Part shown: positions 1 to 5,959 of the stretch, piece after piece
Layout of the letters: each line of letters starts with the position of its first letter
How positions within the stretch are numbered: the stretch's first letter is position 1
Assembly: GCA_029063695.1 (NCBI GenBank)
Contig: JAIDNR010000160.1
Location: forward strand, 1-7,204
Direction: 5' to 3'
DNA from: Ruminococcus sp.
GTDB taxonomy: Bacteria; Bacillota; Clostridia; Oscillospirales; Ruminococcaceae
DNA length: 7,204 bases
The notes under the pieces: generated by a model
The model's database searches: none
What the model saw: the letters and a program-made list of their open reading frames with translations, nothing else
What the model was told of the DNA's origin: nothing
Position numbers and translations under genes: made by a program

Positions 1-19
1 TATCAACTTAAAGTTGATA
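1..19. promoter_or_regulatory. Perfect palindrome, candidate operator upstream of the XRE regulator
   Basis: TATCAACTT-A-AAGTTGATA is a perfect inverted repeat with 9-bp arms around one central base. It ends 18 bp before the -35 box of the first promoter. It is AT-rich and has no T-run after it, so it does not look like a terminator. The position suits an operator, possibly for autoregulation by the downstream HTH protein; that link is inference. The window begins here, so the repeat could be part of a longer element. Confidence 0.5.
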
Positions 20-37
20 TTATAGAATTAATGTTGC

Positions 38-66
38 TTGATTTCAACTGCAACTTGTGATATAAT
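38..66 (+). promoter_or_regulatory. Sigma-A type promoter with extended -10, for the regulator-GH44 operon
   Basis: The -35 box is TTGATT (38-43) and the -10 box is a perfect TATAAT (61-66), separated by exactly 17 bp. TG at 58-59 gives an extended -10 (TGATATAAT). Transcription should start near 73, leaving a leader of under 20 nt before the GTG start at 91. No other promoter is evident before the GH44 gene, so regulator and enzyme are probably co-transcribed. Confidence 0.8.
45..56 (+). repeat. Tandem CAACTG-CAACTT hexamers in the promoter spacer
   Basis: Two adjacent hexamers, CAACTG (45-50) and CAACTT (51-56), lie between the -35 and -10 boxes. They share the CAACT core with the arms of the palindrome at 1-19. 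A protein that binds CAACT half-sites could therefore contact both the upstream palindrome and the promoter. The role is inferred from position only. Confidence 0.3.
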
Positions 67-73
67 AATATCA
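58..73. promoter_or_regulatory. Inverted repeat over the -10 box and transcription start
   Basis: TGATAT-AATA-ATATCA has 6-bp arms covering the extended -10 and the expected start site. A similar but longer repeat covers the -10 region of the ABC transporter promoter (7088-7106). It could be an operator. It could also be a by-product of an AT-rich extended -10, because much of one arm is the promoter consensus itself. Confidence 0.25.
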
Positions 74-82
74 GTGAAAGAC

Positions 83-95
83 AAAGGACGGTGAT
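83..95 (+). promoter_or_regulatory. Unusual ribosome binding site merging with the GTG start
   Basis: AAAGGACGGTGAT resembles the full anti-SD complement AAAGGAGGTGAT with one extra C, and the GTG start (91-93) lies inside it. Spacing from AAAGGA to GTG is only 2 nt, which is short. An in-frame ATT at 94 would have 5 nt spacing. Upstream in frame there is no start codon before the TGA at 58-60, and the HTH domain begins within the first ten residues, so the start must be at or very near 91. Confidence 0.4.
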
Positions 96-999
96 TGATA
101 TAAGTTTCGGTGAAAATTTAGCAAAATTCCGTAAACGATGCGGACTTACTCAACAGCAGCTTGCACAGAAACTCAATGTTACTCCGCAGGCAGTATCAAA
201 ATGGGAGAAAGGAAGTTATCCCGACAGTGAACTTCTGCCTTCTGTCTCAGGAGTTTTAGGTGTTTCAATCGATTCACTGTTCGATGTGAACGAGATTTGC
301 AGCGAAATTGACATTGAGCGTATTATAAATAAAATAATCAGGCAGACTCCCGAAAGTGAACGTGCCGATTTGATTATGCGTATCATGTATGCCGCTATGG
401 GTGCTTTTACGGAATACAAAAAATCCAAAATGCACTACCCCGAAAATCTTGAGCTTGAAACATATGGCGAAATAAAAACCGATTATGAAATGTCACTCGC
501 AAGACTGAATGAAGATTTAAAATACTTCTGCTTTATAAAGATTCCCGAAAGCGGTATTTACCCGTATGTAAAAGATACTGAGCTTATGGTTACAATTTTT
601 GAAACTCTTGCCGATTCCGATGCAATAAAGCTGATTTATTATCTTGGAAGCGGAAGAAGAAACAGATTGCAGTCTGTTGAATATCTTTCAAAGAATACGG
701 ATATTCCGCTGAAAAAGCTGAAACATATAGTTGACAGATTTGACCGTCTCGGAATTATGTGGCGTGTTGCCGTTGACGATTCCGAACAGTCCTCTATTGT
801 ATACGGCTACAATAACAGTACAGCTCTGACTTTTATGCTGATTCTTGCACAGTCGCTTTCAAGATTTATCCGATATTTTGACTGCAATATCGACAGCTGG
901 CAGTATGGTTCTTTCCGTATGCCGAACACAAGCAATAATAAACCCGTACCGGAAGTGAGTCTCTGGCACGAAGAAAATAATTCTCAGGAGGAAGATTAA
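91..999 (+). CDS. XRE-family transcriptional regulator with C-terminal winged-helix-like domain
   Basis: This is a probable cytoplasmic DNA-binding regulator of 302 residues. Residues 9-64 form a classic XRE/HTH_3 domain, with the turn at GLTQQQLAQKL and the recognition helix in TPQAVSKWEKG (31-41). Residues about 165-250 look like a second DNA-binding fold of ArsR/winged-helix type: a helix around LADSDAIKLIYYL, then a helix-turn-helix around 194-222 ending DRFDRLGIMWR, and a beta wing. The far C-terminus (250-302) is not recognised. Two DNA-binding modules in one chain is unusual for an XRE protein, which more often carries a sensor or peptidase domain. The GTG start has an atypical ribosome binding site. 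The stop is one base before the GH44 start, and the GH44 Shine-Dalgarno lies inside this gene, so the two are co-transcribed. A role in controlling this cellulase operon is likely but inferred from context. No ligand-binding motif is recognisable. Confidence 0.8.
   Translation: MIDISFGENLAKFRKRCGLTQQQLAQKLNVTPQAVSKWEKGSYPDSELLPSVSGVLGVSIDSLFDVNEICSEIDIERIINKIIRQTPESERADLIMRIMYAAMGAFTEYKKSKMHYPENLELETYGEIKTDYEMSLARLNEDLKYFCFIKIPESGIYPYVKDTELMVTIFETLADSDAIKLIYYLGSGRRNRLQSVEYLSKNTDIPLKKLKHIVDRFDRLGIMWRVAVDDSEQSSIVYGYNNSTALTFMLILAQSLSRFIRYFDCNIDSWQYGSFRMPNTSNNKPVPEVSLWHEENNSQEED
986..991 (+). promoter_or_regulatory. Ribosome binding site of the GH44 gene inside the regulator's 3' end
   Basis: AGGAGG lies 9 nt before the ATG at 1001 and within the last codons of the preceding regulator gene. 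Ribosomes finishing the regulator would uncover or re-use this site, so the two genes are probably translationally coupled. Confidence 0.75.
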
Positions 1000-1000
1000 C

Positions 1001-3391
1001 ATGAAGAAAATCAAGTCACTTTTAGCAGCTATGGTGATTACCGTTACGGCAGTACCTGCTCCGTTCGCATCGGTTGCGGCAGAAAATTCATATGATATGA
1101 ATGTAACCGTAAATCTTTCAGGTGAAACAAAGACGATAAGCCCGTATATCTATGGTATGAACCAGTACGGAAATATCAACAACTATAAAAACGTAACTGT
1201 TAATGCAGTACGTCAGGGAGGAAACAGATACACAGGCTATAACTGGGAAACAAACTGGTCAAATGCGGGTGAGGACTGGGTAAACAGTTCCGATACGAAT
1301 ATCGGTGATGATACTAATGGTGCAGGATATGCCGCAAGAAAACTCTCGGAAGAATGTGCCGAATACAATGTTCCGTATAAGTTCACGACACTGCAAATGG
1401 CAGGATATGTTGCCGCTGATAAGAACGGCACAGTAACCGAAAGCGAAAAAGCCCCGTCTGCAAGATGGAATGAGGTTGTATTCAGAAAAGACGGCGAACT
1501 TTCTCTCACTCCCGATCTTAAAGACGGCAAGGTATACATGGACGAATATGTAAACTATCTTGTAAAGACTCTCGGTGATTCCACAACATCTACAGGTATG
1601 CAGGGCTACAGTCTTGACAATGAGCCTTTCCTCTGGAATGATACTCATCCTCTTCTCCATTCCGAAGAAGCAGGCTGTAATGAACTTATAGACAAATCAA
1701 TCGAGCTTGCAACCGTAGTAAAAGAAATTGACCCGAATGCAGAGATTTTCGGCGGTGTTCTCTGGGGAATGCTTCCTTGTATCAATGCAGGCGAAAACGG
1801 TACTTTCGTTGATTCCGACTGGCAGGCAGTCAAAGGCAATTATAACTGGTATGTTGACTACTATCTTGACAGAATGGCACAGGCTGAAAAGGAAACAGGT
1901 AACCGTATCCTTGACGTTTTCGACGTTCATTATTATGCTCAGGACTGTGCTACAGACGATGCAAAATTACAGGCTGCAAGAAGTCTCTATGACCCGGATT
2001 ATGTGGAAAACAGCTGGCTTCAGCCTTGGAACGGACAATATTTTCCTTTCCTTACAAGATTGCAGGAATCAATTGAAAAATACTATCCCGAAACAAAACT
2101 TGCTGTAACAGAATACAATCTTGCTGATATTGCAAATGAAAAAGTAACGGGAAAATCAGTTGTCGCTGCAATTGCCGAAACTGAGGCACTCGGTGCGTTT
2201 GCAATGAATGACGTTTATCTTGCAACATACTGGGGAACACTGCCAGACTGTCCTTATGTTGAATCAGCTATAAATCTCTACACAAACTATGATGGTAAGG
2301 GTGCATCATTCGGCAATACCCTTGTTGAATCAAAGACAGATGATTTATCAAAAGCTGCATCATTTGCCGCTATTGACGGAACAGATGATTCAGAAGTAAC
2401 AGTTGTTCTTTCAAACAAGGATAAAACAAATACTGAAAAGGCTGTAATTGATATTTCAGGTTCTGCTTCTGATTATCAGAGTGCTGTTGTTTATGCAATC
2501 ACACAGGACAGCAGTGAAATCAGAATCATTGATGTTCAGAATGATGTTACAGGCAACAATATTGAAGTTGAACTTCCGCCCCTTTCTGTTGCACAGATTG
2601 TAATTTCCAGCGAAAAAACAGATAAAACAATTTATGAAGCACCCGATATTACTACAAAGCAGACTGAATACAGCTTTGATGAACTTAAAAAAGGTTCAAC
2701 CGATAGTTCCAAGCTTATACCATTAGGCGACAAAGAACATCTCAAGGAAATCGTACTTACTGTAAACAGCTACTCAAAAGAAGGTTCATCTTACTACAGC
2801 GGCGGCGGCGGACTTTGTTTTAATAATATCAGTCTGACAGACGGCAGCACTGCTGCATGGGCTTGCAAGAATTACAGCTATTCAAATGGCGTAAGTGAGA
2901 TTGTTATTCCTTTTGATGATGAATTTATCACGCCGGGTGATGACGGAACAAATGTCAATGTCAAAGGAAGTGCAACAGAAGATGTTGCAGAACTTCAGAC
3001 AGGCTGGTGGGCATTCTCCGAAAAGCAGGGCGACGGCGGAAGCGATGTTGTTATTGACTATACTAAGGTAACTCTTGTTTATGAATATGACAATACTCAG
3101 CCTTCAACAGCCCCGACAACAAATCCGGATGATACTTCATCACTTATTGGTGATGCAAATGAGGACGGTTCTGTTGATATTGCAGATGCAACAGCTATTA
3201 TCCAGCATATGGGCAATCCTGACGAATATGCTCTTTCAGAACGGGGTAAAATAAACGCTGATATTGTCAATAACGGCGACGGCGTAACAGGTGCAGACGC
3301 TGTTGCTCTCCAGCTTTTAGAAGCTAAAAAGATTAAGCAGTCTGAGTTCCCGATTACTATGGAACAGTATAACGCACTTCTCAGTGAATAA
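1001..3391 (+). CDS. Secreted GH44 endo-beta-glucanase/xyloglucanase with putative CBM and dockerin
   Basis: This 796-residue enzyme is secreted and probably cellulosome-bound. Residues 1-27 are a signal peptide (MKKIKSLLAA core, likely cut VAA|EN). The GH44 catalytic domain spans about 30-535: ISPYIYGMNQ (47-55 region), the QGGNRYTGYNWE motif (72-83), SLDNEP with the acid/base E208, DVHYY (308-312), and VTEYN with the nucleophile E371. GH44 enzymes cleave internal beta-1,4 bonds of cellulose-like chains and often xyloglucan by a retaining mechanism. Residues about 555-697 form a separate beta-rich, Gly/Trp/Tyr-rich module, placed like the CBM76 module I recall in R. flavefaciens GH44 enzymes; that assignment is tentative. 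A Pro/Thr linker (698-714) leads to a dockerin. Its first calcium loop is D718/N720/D722/D726/D729; the second (D754-D766) is a 13-residue loop with NNGDG, typical of Ruminococcus. It shares a promoter with the upstream regulator and is followed by a terminator. Confidence 0.93.
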   Translation: MKKIKSLLAAMVITVTAVPAPFASVAAENSYDMNVTVNLSGETKTISPYIYGMNQYGNINNYKNVTVNAVRQGGNRYTGYNWETNWSNAGEDWVNSSDTNIGDDTNGAGYAARKLSEECAEYNVPYKFTTLQMAGYVAADKNGTVTESEKAPSARWNEVVFRKDGELSLTPDLKDGKVYMDEYVNYLVKTLGDSTTSTGMQGYSLDNEPFLWNDTHPLLHSEEAGCNELIDKSIELATVVKEIDPNAEIFGGVLWGMLPCINAGENGTFVDSDWQAVKGNYNWYVDYYLDRMAQAEKETGNRILDVFDVHYYAQDCATDDAKLQAARSLYDPDYVENSWLQPWNGQYFPFLTRLQESIEKYYPETKLAVTEYNLADIANEKVTGKSVVAAIAETEALGAFAMNDVYLATYWGTLPDCPYVESAINLYTNYDGKGASFGNTLVESKTDDLSKAASFAAIDGTDDSEVTVVLSNKDKTNTEKAVIDISGSASDYQSAVVYAITQDSSEIRIIDVQNDVTGNNIEVELPPLSVAQIVISSEKTDKTIYEAPDITTKQTEYSFDELKKGSTDSSKLIPLGDKEHLKEIVLTVNSYSKEGSSYYSGGGGLCFNNISLTDGSTAAWACKNYSYSNGVSEIVIPFDDEFITPGDDGTNVNVKGSATEDVAELQTGWWAFSEKQGDGGSDVVIDYTKVTLVYEYDNTQPSTAPTTNPDDTSSLIGDANEDGSVDIADATAIIQHMGNPDEYALSERGKINADIVNNGDGVTGADAVALQLLEAKKIKQSEFPITMEQYNALLSE

Positions 3392-3424
3392 CTATATTCA
3401 TCAAAAAATCAATATCACAGGCTT

Positions 3425-3453
3425 AAAGCAGTTCAATAAACGGACTGCTTTTT
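3425..3453 (+). terminator. Rho-independent terminator after the GH44 gene
   Basis: The stem AAAGCAGTTC (3425-3434) pairs with GGACTGCTTT (3442-3451) around a 7-nt AT-rich loop, with one T-G wobble. A T-run (3449-3453) follows and continues as GCTTT. It lies 33 bp after the GH44 stop and separates this operon from the GH5 operon, which has its own promoter. Confidence 0.85.
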
Positions 3454-3486
3454 GCTTTAGTAATAAAAATAAATCTATAAAATTAC

Positions 3487-3515
3487 TTGCAAAATAATTT
3501 AATATATGGTATAAT
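3487..3515 (+). promoter_or_regulatory. Extended -10 promoter for the GH5-esterase operon
   Basis: TTGCAA (3487-3492) and a perfect TATAAT (3510-3515) are 17 bp apart, with TG at 3507-3508 making an extended -10. The design matches the promoters at 38-66 and 5897-5925. Transcription should begin near 3522, giving a leader of about 30 nt. No convincing operator palindrome is seen here beyond short AT-rich repeats. Confidence 0.8.
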
Positions 3516-3535
3516 AAGTATATAAAATTTTAACT

Positions 3536-3542
3536 AAGGAGG
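3536..3542 (+). promoter_or_regulatory. Strong ribosome binding site that fixes the GTG start of the GH5 gene
   Basis: AAGGAGG is followed by 8 nt and then GTG at 3551. The GTG is in frame with a signal peptide that begins MKIKQF, which makes it the clear start. The next in-frame ATG codons would remove most of the signal peptide. Confidence 0.85.
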
Positions 3543-3550
3543 ATTTAACT

Positions 3551-4915
3551 GTGAAAATAAAACAATTCATATCATCTATTGCCGCTGTTTCGTTAATAAC
3601 AGCTTGTATGCCTGCCATTCCAGTATACGCAGAAGAATCCACAATGCGTGACATAACGACGATGGAGCTTGTCCACGATATGGGAATAGGCATAAATCTC
3701 GGCAATACATATGAATCATGCGGCGACTGGATTGCACAGTGGGGCGACGGAACTCCCGAATCATACGAAACTGCATGGGGAAGTCCTGTTATCACAAAGG
3801 AAATGATTCAAGGATATGCCGATTCAGGCTTTGATACGCTGAGAATACCTGTTGCATGGTCTAATATGATGGTCGAAAATAATCAGATTAGTCCGCTTTA
3901 TCTGGAAACAGTCCGTGAAGCTGTTGACTGGGCATTGGAGTGTGATATGTATGTTATCATGAATCTGCACTGGGACAGCGGCTGGCTTGAAAAACTTCCT
4001 GAAGATAAAGAAAATGTAATGAAAAAATATTCCGATATATGGACTCAGCTCTGTGAAGAATTTAAAGACTATGACGATTATCTGATTTTTGAATCACAGA
4101 ATGAAGAACTCGGCTGGTCATCGCTCTGGAATATCTGGGGCGGAACTGAGGGCAAGGACGAATCTTATGCTCTTGTAAATGAAGTAAATCAAACGTTTGT
4201 TGACATTGTACGTTCATCTGGCGGAAACAATCCCGCACGTCACCTTCTTATTTCGGGCTATAATACCAGTATTGAACTTACCTGCGACCCTCTCTTTAAA
4301 ATGCCGTCCGACCCTGCAAACAGAATGGCTGTTTCGGTTCATTATTATACCCCGTCGTGCTTTGCAATTCTTGAAGAAGATGCAGACTGGGGAAAGGCAA
4401 GTTCAACATGGGGAACAGATGCGGAAATTGCCGAACTTGAACGCAATATGAATCTCATGAAAACAACTTTTGTTGACAACGGAATCCCTGTTATTATCGG
4501 CGAATACGGCTGTCCGAAAAAGAACAAGGAAGAAGAATCCATAAGAAAATTCCTGTCCTCTGTCTGCCAAGAAGCTTACGACAGAAATATGTGTCCTGTC
4601 CTCTGGGACGTTACAGACCTGCACTATGACAGAAAAACCTGCAAAATGACAGACCCTGAACTTAATAAACTTCTTGTCGCTGTAAAGCCTGCTGAGGAAA
4701 ACCCGAAAGTAATAAAGGGCGATGTAAATTCCGATAGTGAGTTCAGTCTTGCCGACCTTGTTATGATGCAGAATTTCTTACTTGATAACGGAAGTATTAT
4801 TGACTGGAAGGCAGGCGATTTGTGCAAGGATAATAAAATAGACGTATTTGATATGTGCATTATGAGGGCAGAATATGCGAAAACTTTTTTAGCTGCAAAC
4901 ATACAGGAGGATTAA
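3551..4915 (+). CDS. Secreted GH5 endoglucanase-type enzyme with atypical C-terminal dockerin
   Basis: This 454-residue exported enzyme belongs to glycoside hydrolase family 5 (retaining beta-1,4-glucanases, mannanases and xyloglucanases). The signal peptide can be cut at VYA|EES (after A27), but ITAC at 16-19 also fits a lipobox. The catalytic (beta/alpha)8 domain spans about 33-375. Motifs seen are GINLGNT (46-53), ETAWGSP, FDTLRIPV (R98), NLHWDSGW (138-145), FESQNEE with the acid/base E185, VHYY (H264), and IIGEYG with the nucleophile E318. The acid/base motif is NEE rather than the usual NEP, and the subfamily is not resolved. The dockerin occupies about 388-447. Its loops are D391/N393/D395/S399/D402 and D423/C425/D427/D431/D434, ending VFDMCIMRAEY, a different type from the GH44 dockerin. 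The mature protein carries 11 cysteines, many for an exported enzyme. The esterase gene follows in the same operon. Confidence 0.92.
   Translation: MKIKQFISSIAAVSLITACMPAIPVYAEESTMRDITTMELVHDMGIGINLGNTYESCGDWIAQWGDGTPESYETAWGSPVITKEMIQGYADSGFDTLRIPVAWSNMMVENNQISPLYLETVREAVDWALECDMYVIMNLHWDSGWLEKLPEDKENVMKKYSDIWTQLCEEFKDYDDYLIFESQNEELGWSSLWNIWGGTEGKDESYALVNEVNQTFVDIVRSSGGNNPARHLLISGYNTSIELTCDPLFKMPSDPANRMAVSVHYYTPSCFAILEEDADWGKASSTWGTDAEIAELERNMNLMKTTFVDNGIPVIIGEYGCPKKNKEEESIRKFLSSVCQEAYDRNMCPVLWDVTDLHYDRKTCKMTDPELNKLLVAVKPAEENPKVIKGDVNSDSEFSLADLVMMQNFLLDNGSIIDWKAGDLCKDNKIDVFDMCIMRAEYAKTFLAANIQED
4905..4910 (+). promoter_or_regulatory. Ribosome binding site of the esterase gene inside the GH5 3' end
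   Basis: AGGAGG is followed by 9 nt and then GTG at 4920. The site overlaps the last codons of the GH5 gene, and only 4 nt separate its stop from the next start, so coupled translation is likely. It supports GTG as the esterase start. Confidence 0.75.
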
Positions 4916-4919
4916 AGCT

Positions 4920-5828
4920 GTGAAAGTAACAGAATTCAGCGAAAATACGAAAATTGACCATGTTTCACCGCCTTGGGAAAAGTTTCTGGGTAAAGATGAC
5001 TTTATCAGCTATATGCCGTCATATATCGGCGGAACGATGATTGATGAATTTGACGAATATAGCTATCCGACAAATGATACGGGAAATATCACATATTATC
5101 TGTTTAATCCCACAAAACATTGCAATAATATTGACAGCAGTGAAAAACTCCCGCTTATTGTATTTATTCATGGTGCAACAAATTCATTCGACGGAAGAAA
5201 ATGTATTTCACACAGCGGTGGTGAAATGTTTGCAACGGAAAAGTATCAAAGTGAAATTGGAAAAGGTGCATTTATTCTTGTTCCGCTTGCAAATGAAAAG
5301 AAAGATGAAAACGGTATGCTCTGCGACAGTTGGAATGACAAATATCTTCCTCATCTTAAAGCTATTATTGAAGAAACAATGCAGAAATACGCTGTTTCAA
5401 AAGTAATTATAACAGGCGGTTCGTCGGGCGGAGCTATGACATGGAAAGCAGTACTCGCTTATCCCGAACTCTTCAATGGCTGTATTCCTGTTTCGTCGGG
5501 GTTTATGCCTGATGTAAGTCAGCTGAAAATGCTTGAAAAGTATGGCATTAAAATAATATATGCCTGTGGAAAGCATGATGAATTTAACTGCTATGATGAA
5601 AAATATCTTGACAGTTACAGATATATTGCTGAAATGCAGAATGGTATCTGTTACATACCCGAATGGACAAGAAACGGAGATTATGGCGTTGCCTCTCTGT
5701 TTTTCGGTATAGAGATGGGACAGCACTGCATGATTACGCAGATTCAGGCAAATCTTATGTTCAATGACGGAAAACCATACTGTGAACATCTTCCACACGG
5801 CATTACAGGGTGGATTAAAGATATTTGA
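4920..5828 (+). CDS. Alpha/beta-hydrolase esterase, no signal peptide (CE1/PHB-depolymerase-like)
   Basis: This 302-residue protein has the alpha/beta-hydrolase fold of the feruloyl/acetylxylan esterase and PHB-depolymerase-like group. It has the oxyanion-hole strand LIVFIHGA (H84-G85), the nucleophile elbow GGSSGG (166-171, G-x-S-x-G, S168), a probable acid D220 in CGKHDEF, and a probable base H269 in MGQHC. Family members hydrolyse acyl esters such as acetyl or feruloyl groups on plant polysaccharides; the actual substrate cannot be read from the sequence. The N-terminus (MKVTEFSENT) is polar, with no signal peptide or membrane segment, and the chain has nine cysteines, so it is probably cytoplasmic. 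In an operon with a secreted GH5 enzyme, it could remove ester groups from imported oligosaccharides; this is inference. The GTG start is supported by AGGAGG 9 nt upstream, and a terminator follows. A general carboxylesterase is the main alternative. Confidence 0.82.
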   Translation: MKVTEFSENTKIDHVSPPWEKFLGKDDFISYMPSYIGGTMIDEFDEYSYPTNDTGNITYYLFNPTKHCNNIDSSEKLPLIVFIHGATNSFDGRKCISHSGGEMFATEKYQSEIGKGAFILVPLANEKKDENGMLCDSWNDKYLPHLKAIIEETMQKYAVSKVIITGGSSGGAMTWKAVLAYPELFNGCIPVSSGFMPDVSQLKMLEKYGIKIIYACGKHDEFNCYDEKYLDSYRYIAEMQNGICYIPEWTRNGDYGVASLFFGIEMGQHCMITQIQANLMFNDGKPYCEHLPHGITGWIKDI

Positions 5829-5840
5829 TTAATATATTTT

Positions 5841-5887
5841 TCAAGGACGATATGTTCATTTCACGGCATATCAGTCCTTGATTTTTT
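5841..5887 (+). terminator. Rho-independent terminator after the esterase gene
   Basis: TCAAGGACGATATG (5841-5854) pairs with 5867-5881 (CATATC, bulged A at 5873, GTCCTTGA). This makes a 14-bp stem around a 12-nt loop, followed by TTTTTT (5882-5887). The hairpin starts 12 bp after the esterase stop and ends unit 2. Confidence 0.9.
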
Positions 5888-5896
5888 ATAAAACTA

Positions 5897-5925
5897 TTGA
5901 AAACCCAGTAATTATATGTTATAAT
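5897..5925 (+). promoter_or_regulatory. Extended -10 promoter of the Rrf2-response regulator operon
   Basis: TTGAAA (5897-5902) and TATAAT (5920-5925) are 17 bp apart, with TG at 5917-5918. Expected transcription start is near 5932, about 28 nt before the ATG at 5960. The -10 box forms part of a perfect palindrome, which suggests repression at this site. Confidence 0.8.
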
Positions 5926-5927
5926 TA
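5909..5927. promoter_or_regulatory. Perfect palindrome over the -10 box, candidate Rrf2 operator
   Basis: TAATTATA-TGT-TATAATTA is an exact inverted repeat with 8-bp arms and a 3-nt centre covering the extended -10. CC and GG tracts (5904-5906 and 5928-5929) extend the dyad imperfectly. Rrf2-family regulators commonly repress their own promoters by binding AT-rich dyads across or near the -10, so autoregulation by the protein encoded at 5960-6379 is a reasonable inference. Confidence 0.5.
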
Positions 5928-5959
5928 GGTTATATTATAATAAATAAAGGAGAAAAAAT

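Noticed and set aside
1..19. The first palindrome read as the terminator of an upstream gene
   Set aside because: The stem is AT-rich with a one-base centre that cannot form a loop without opening the stem, and no T-run follows; an operator fits better, although the window edge limits certainty.
91..999. The XRE protein as a toxin-antitoxin antitoxin or phage repressor
   Set aside because: It is 302 residues, has no toxin-like partner or phage genes nearby, and is followed directly by a cellulase gene.
1237..1660. Two long open frames on the minus strand inside the GH44 gene
   Set aside because: They lie opposite a convincing GH44 catalytic domain, overlap each other in different frames, lack ribosome binding sites and resemble no known protein; they are shadows of the real gene.
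1728..2108. A 126-codon open frame on the + strand within the GH44 gene
   Set aside because: It is in an alternate frame across conserved GH44 sequence, with no Shine-Dalgarno and no domain.
3480..3500. AAATTA/TAATTT inverted repeat around the -35 of the GH5 promoter
   Set aside because: The arms are only 6 bp of A/T in a very AT-rich stretch, so chance is likely.
3392..3550. Possible riboswitch or small RNA between the GH44 and GH5 genes
   Set aside because: The region is explained by a terminator and a promoter with a leader of only about 30 nt, too short for a known riboswitch.
5397..5798. A 133-codon minus-strand open frame within the esterase gene
   Set aside because: It is antisense to the catalytic Ser/Asp/His region, with no promoter or ribosome binding site of its own.
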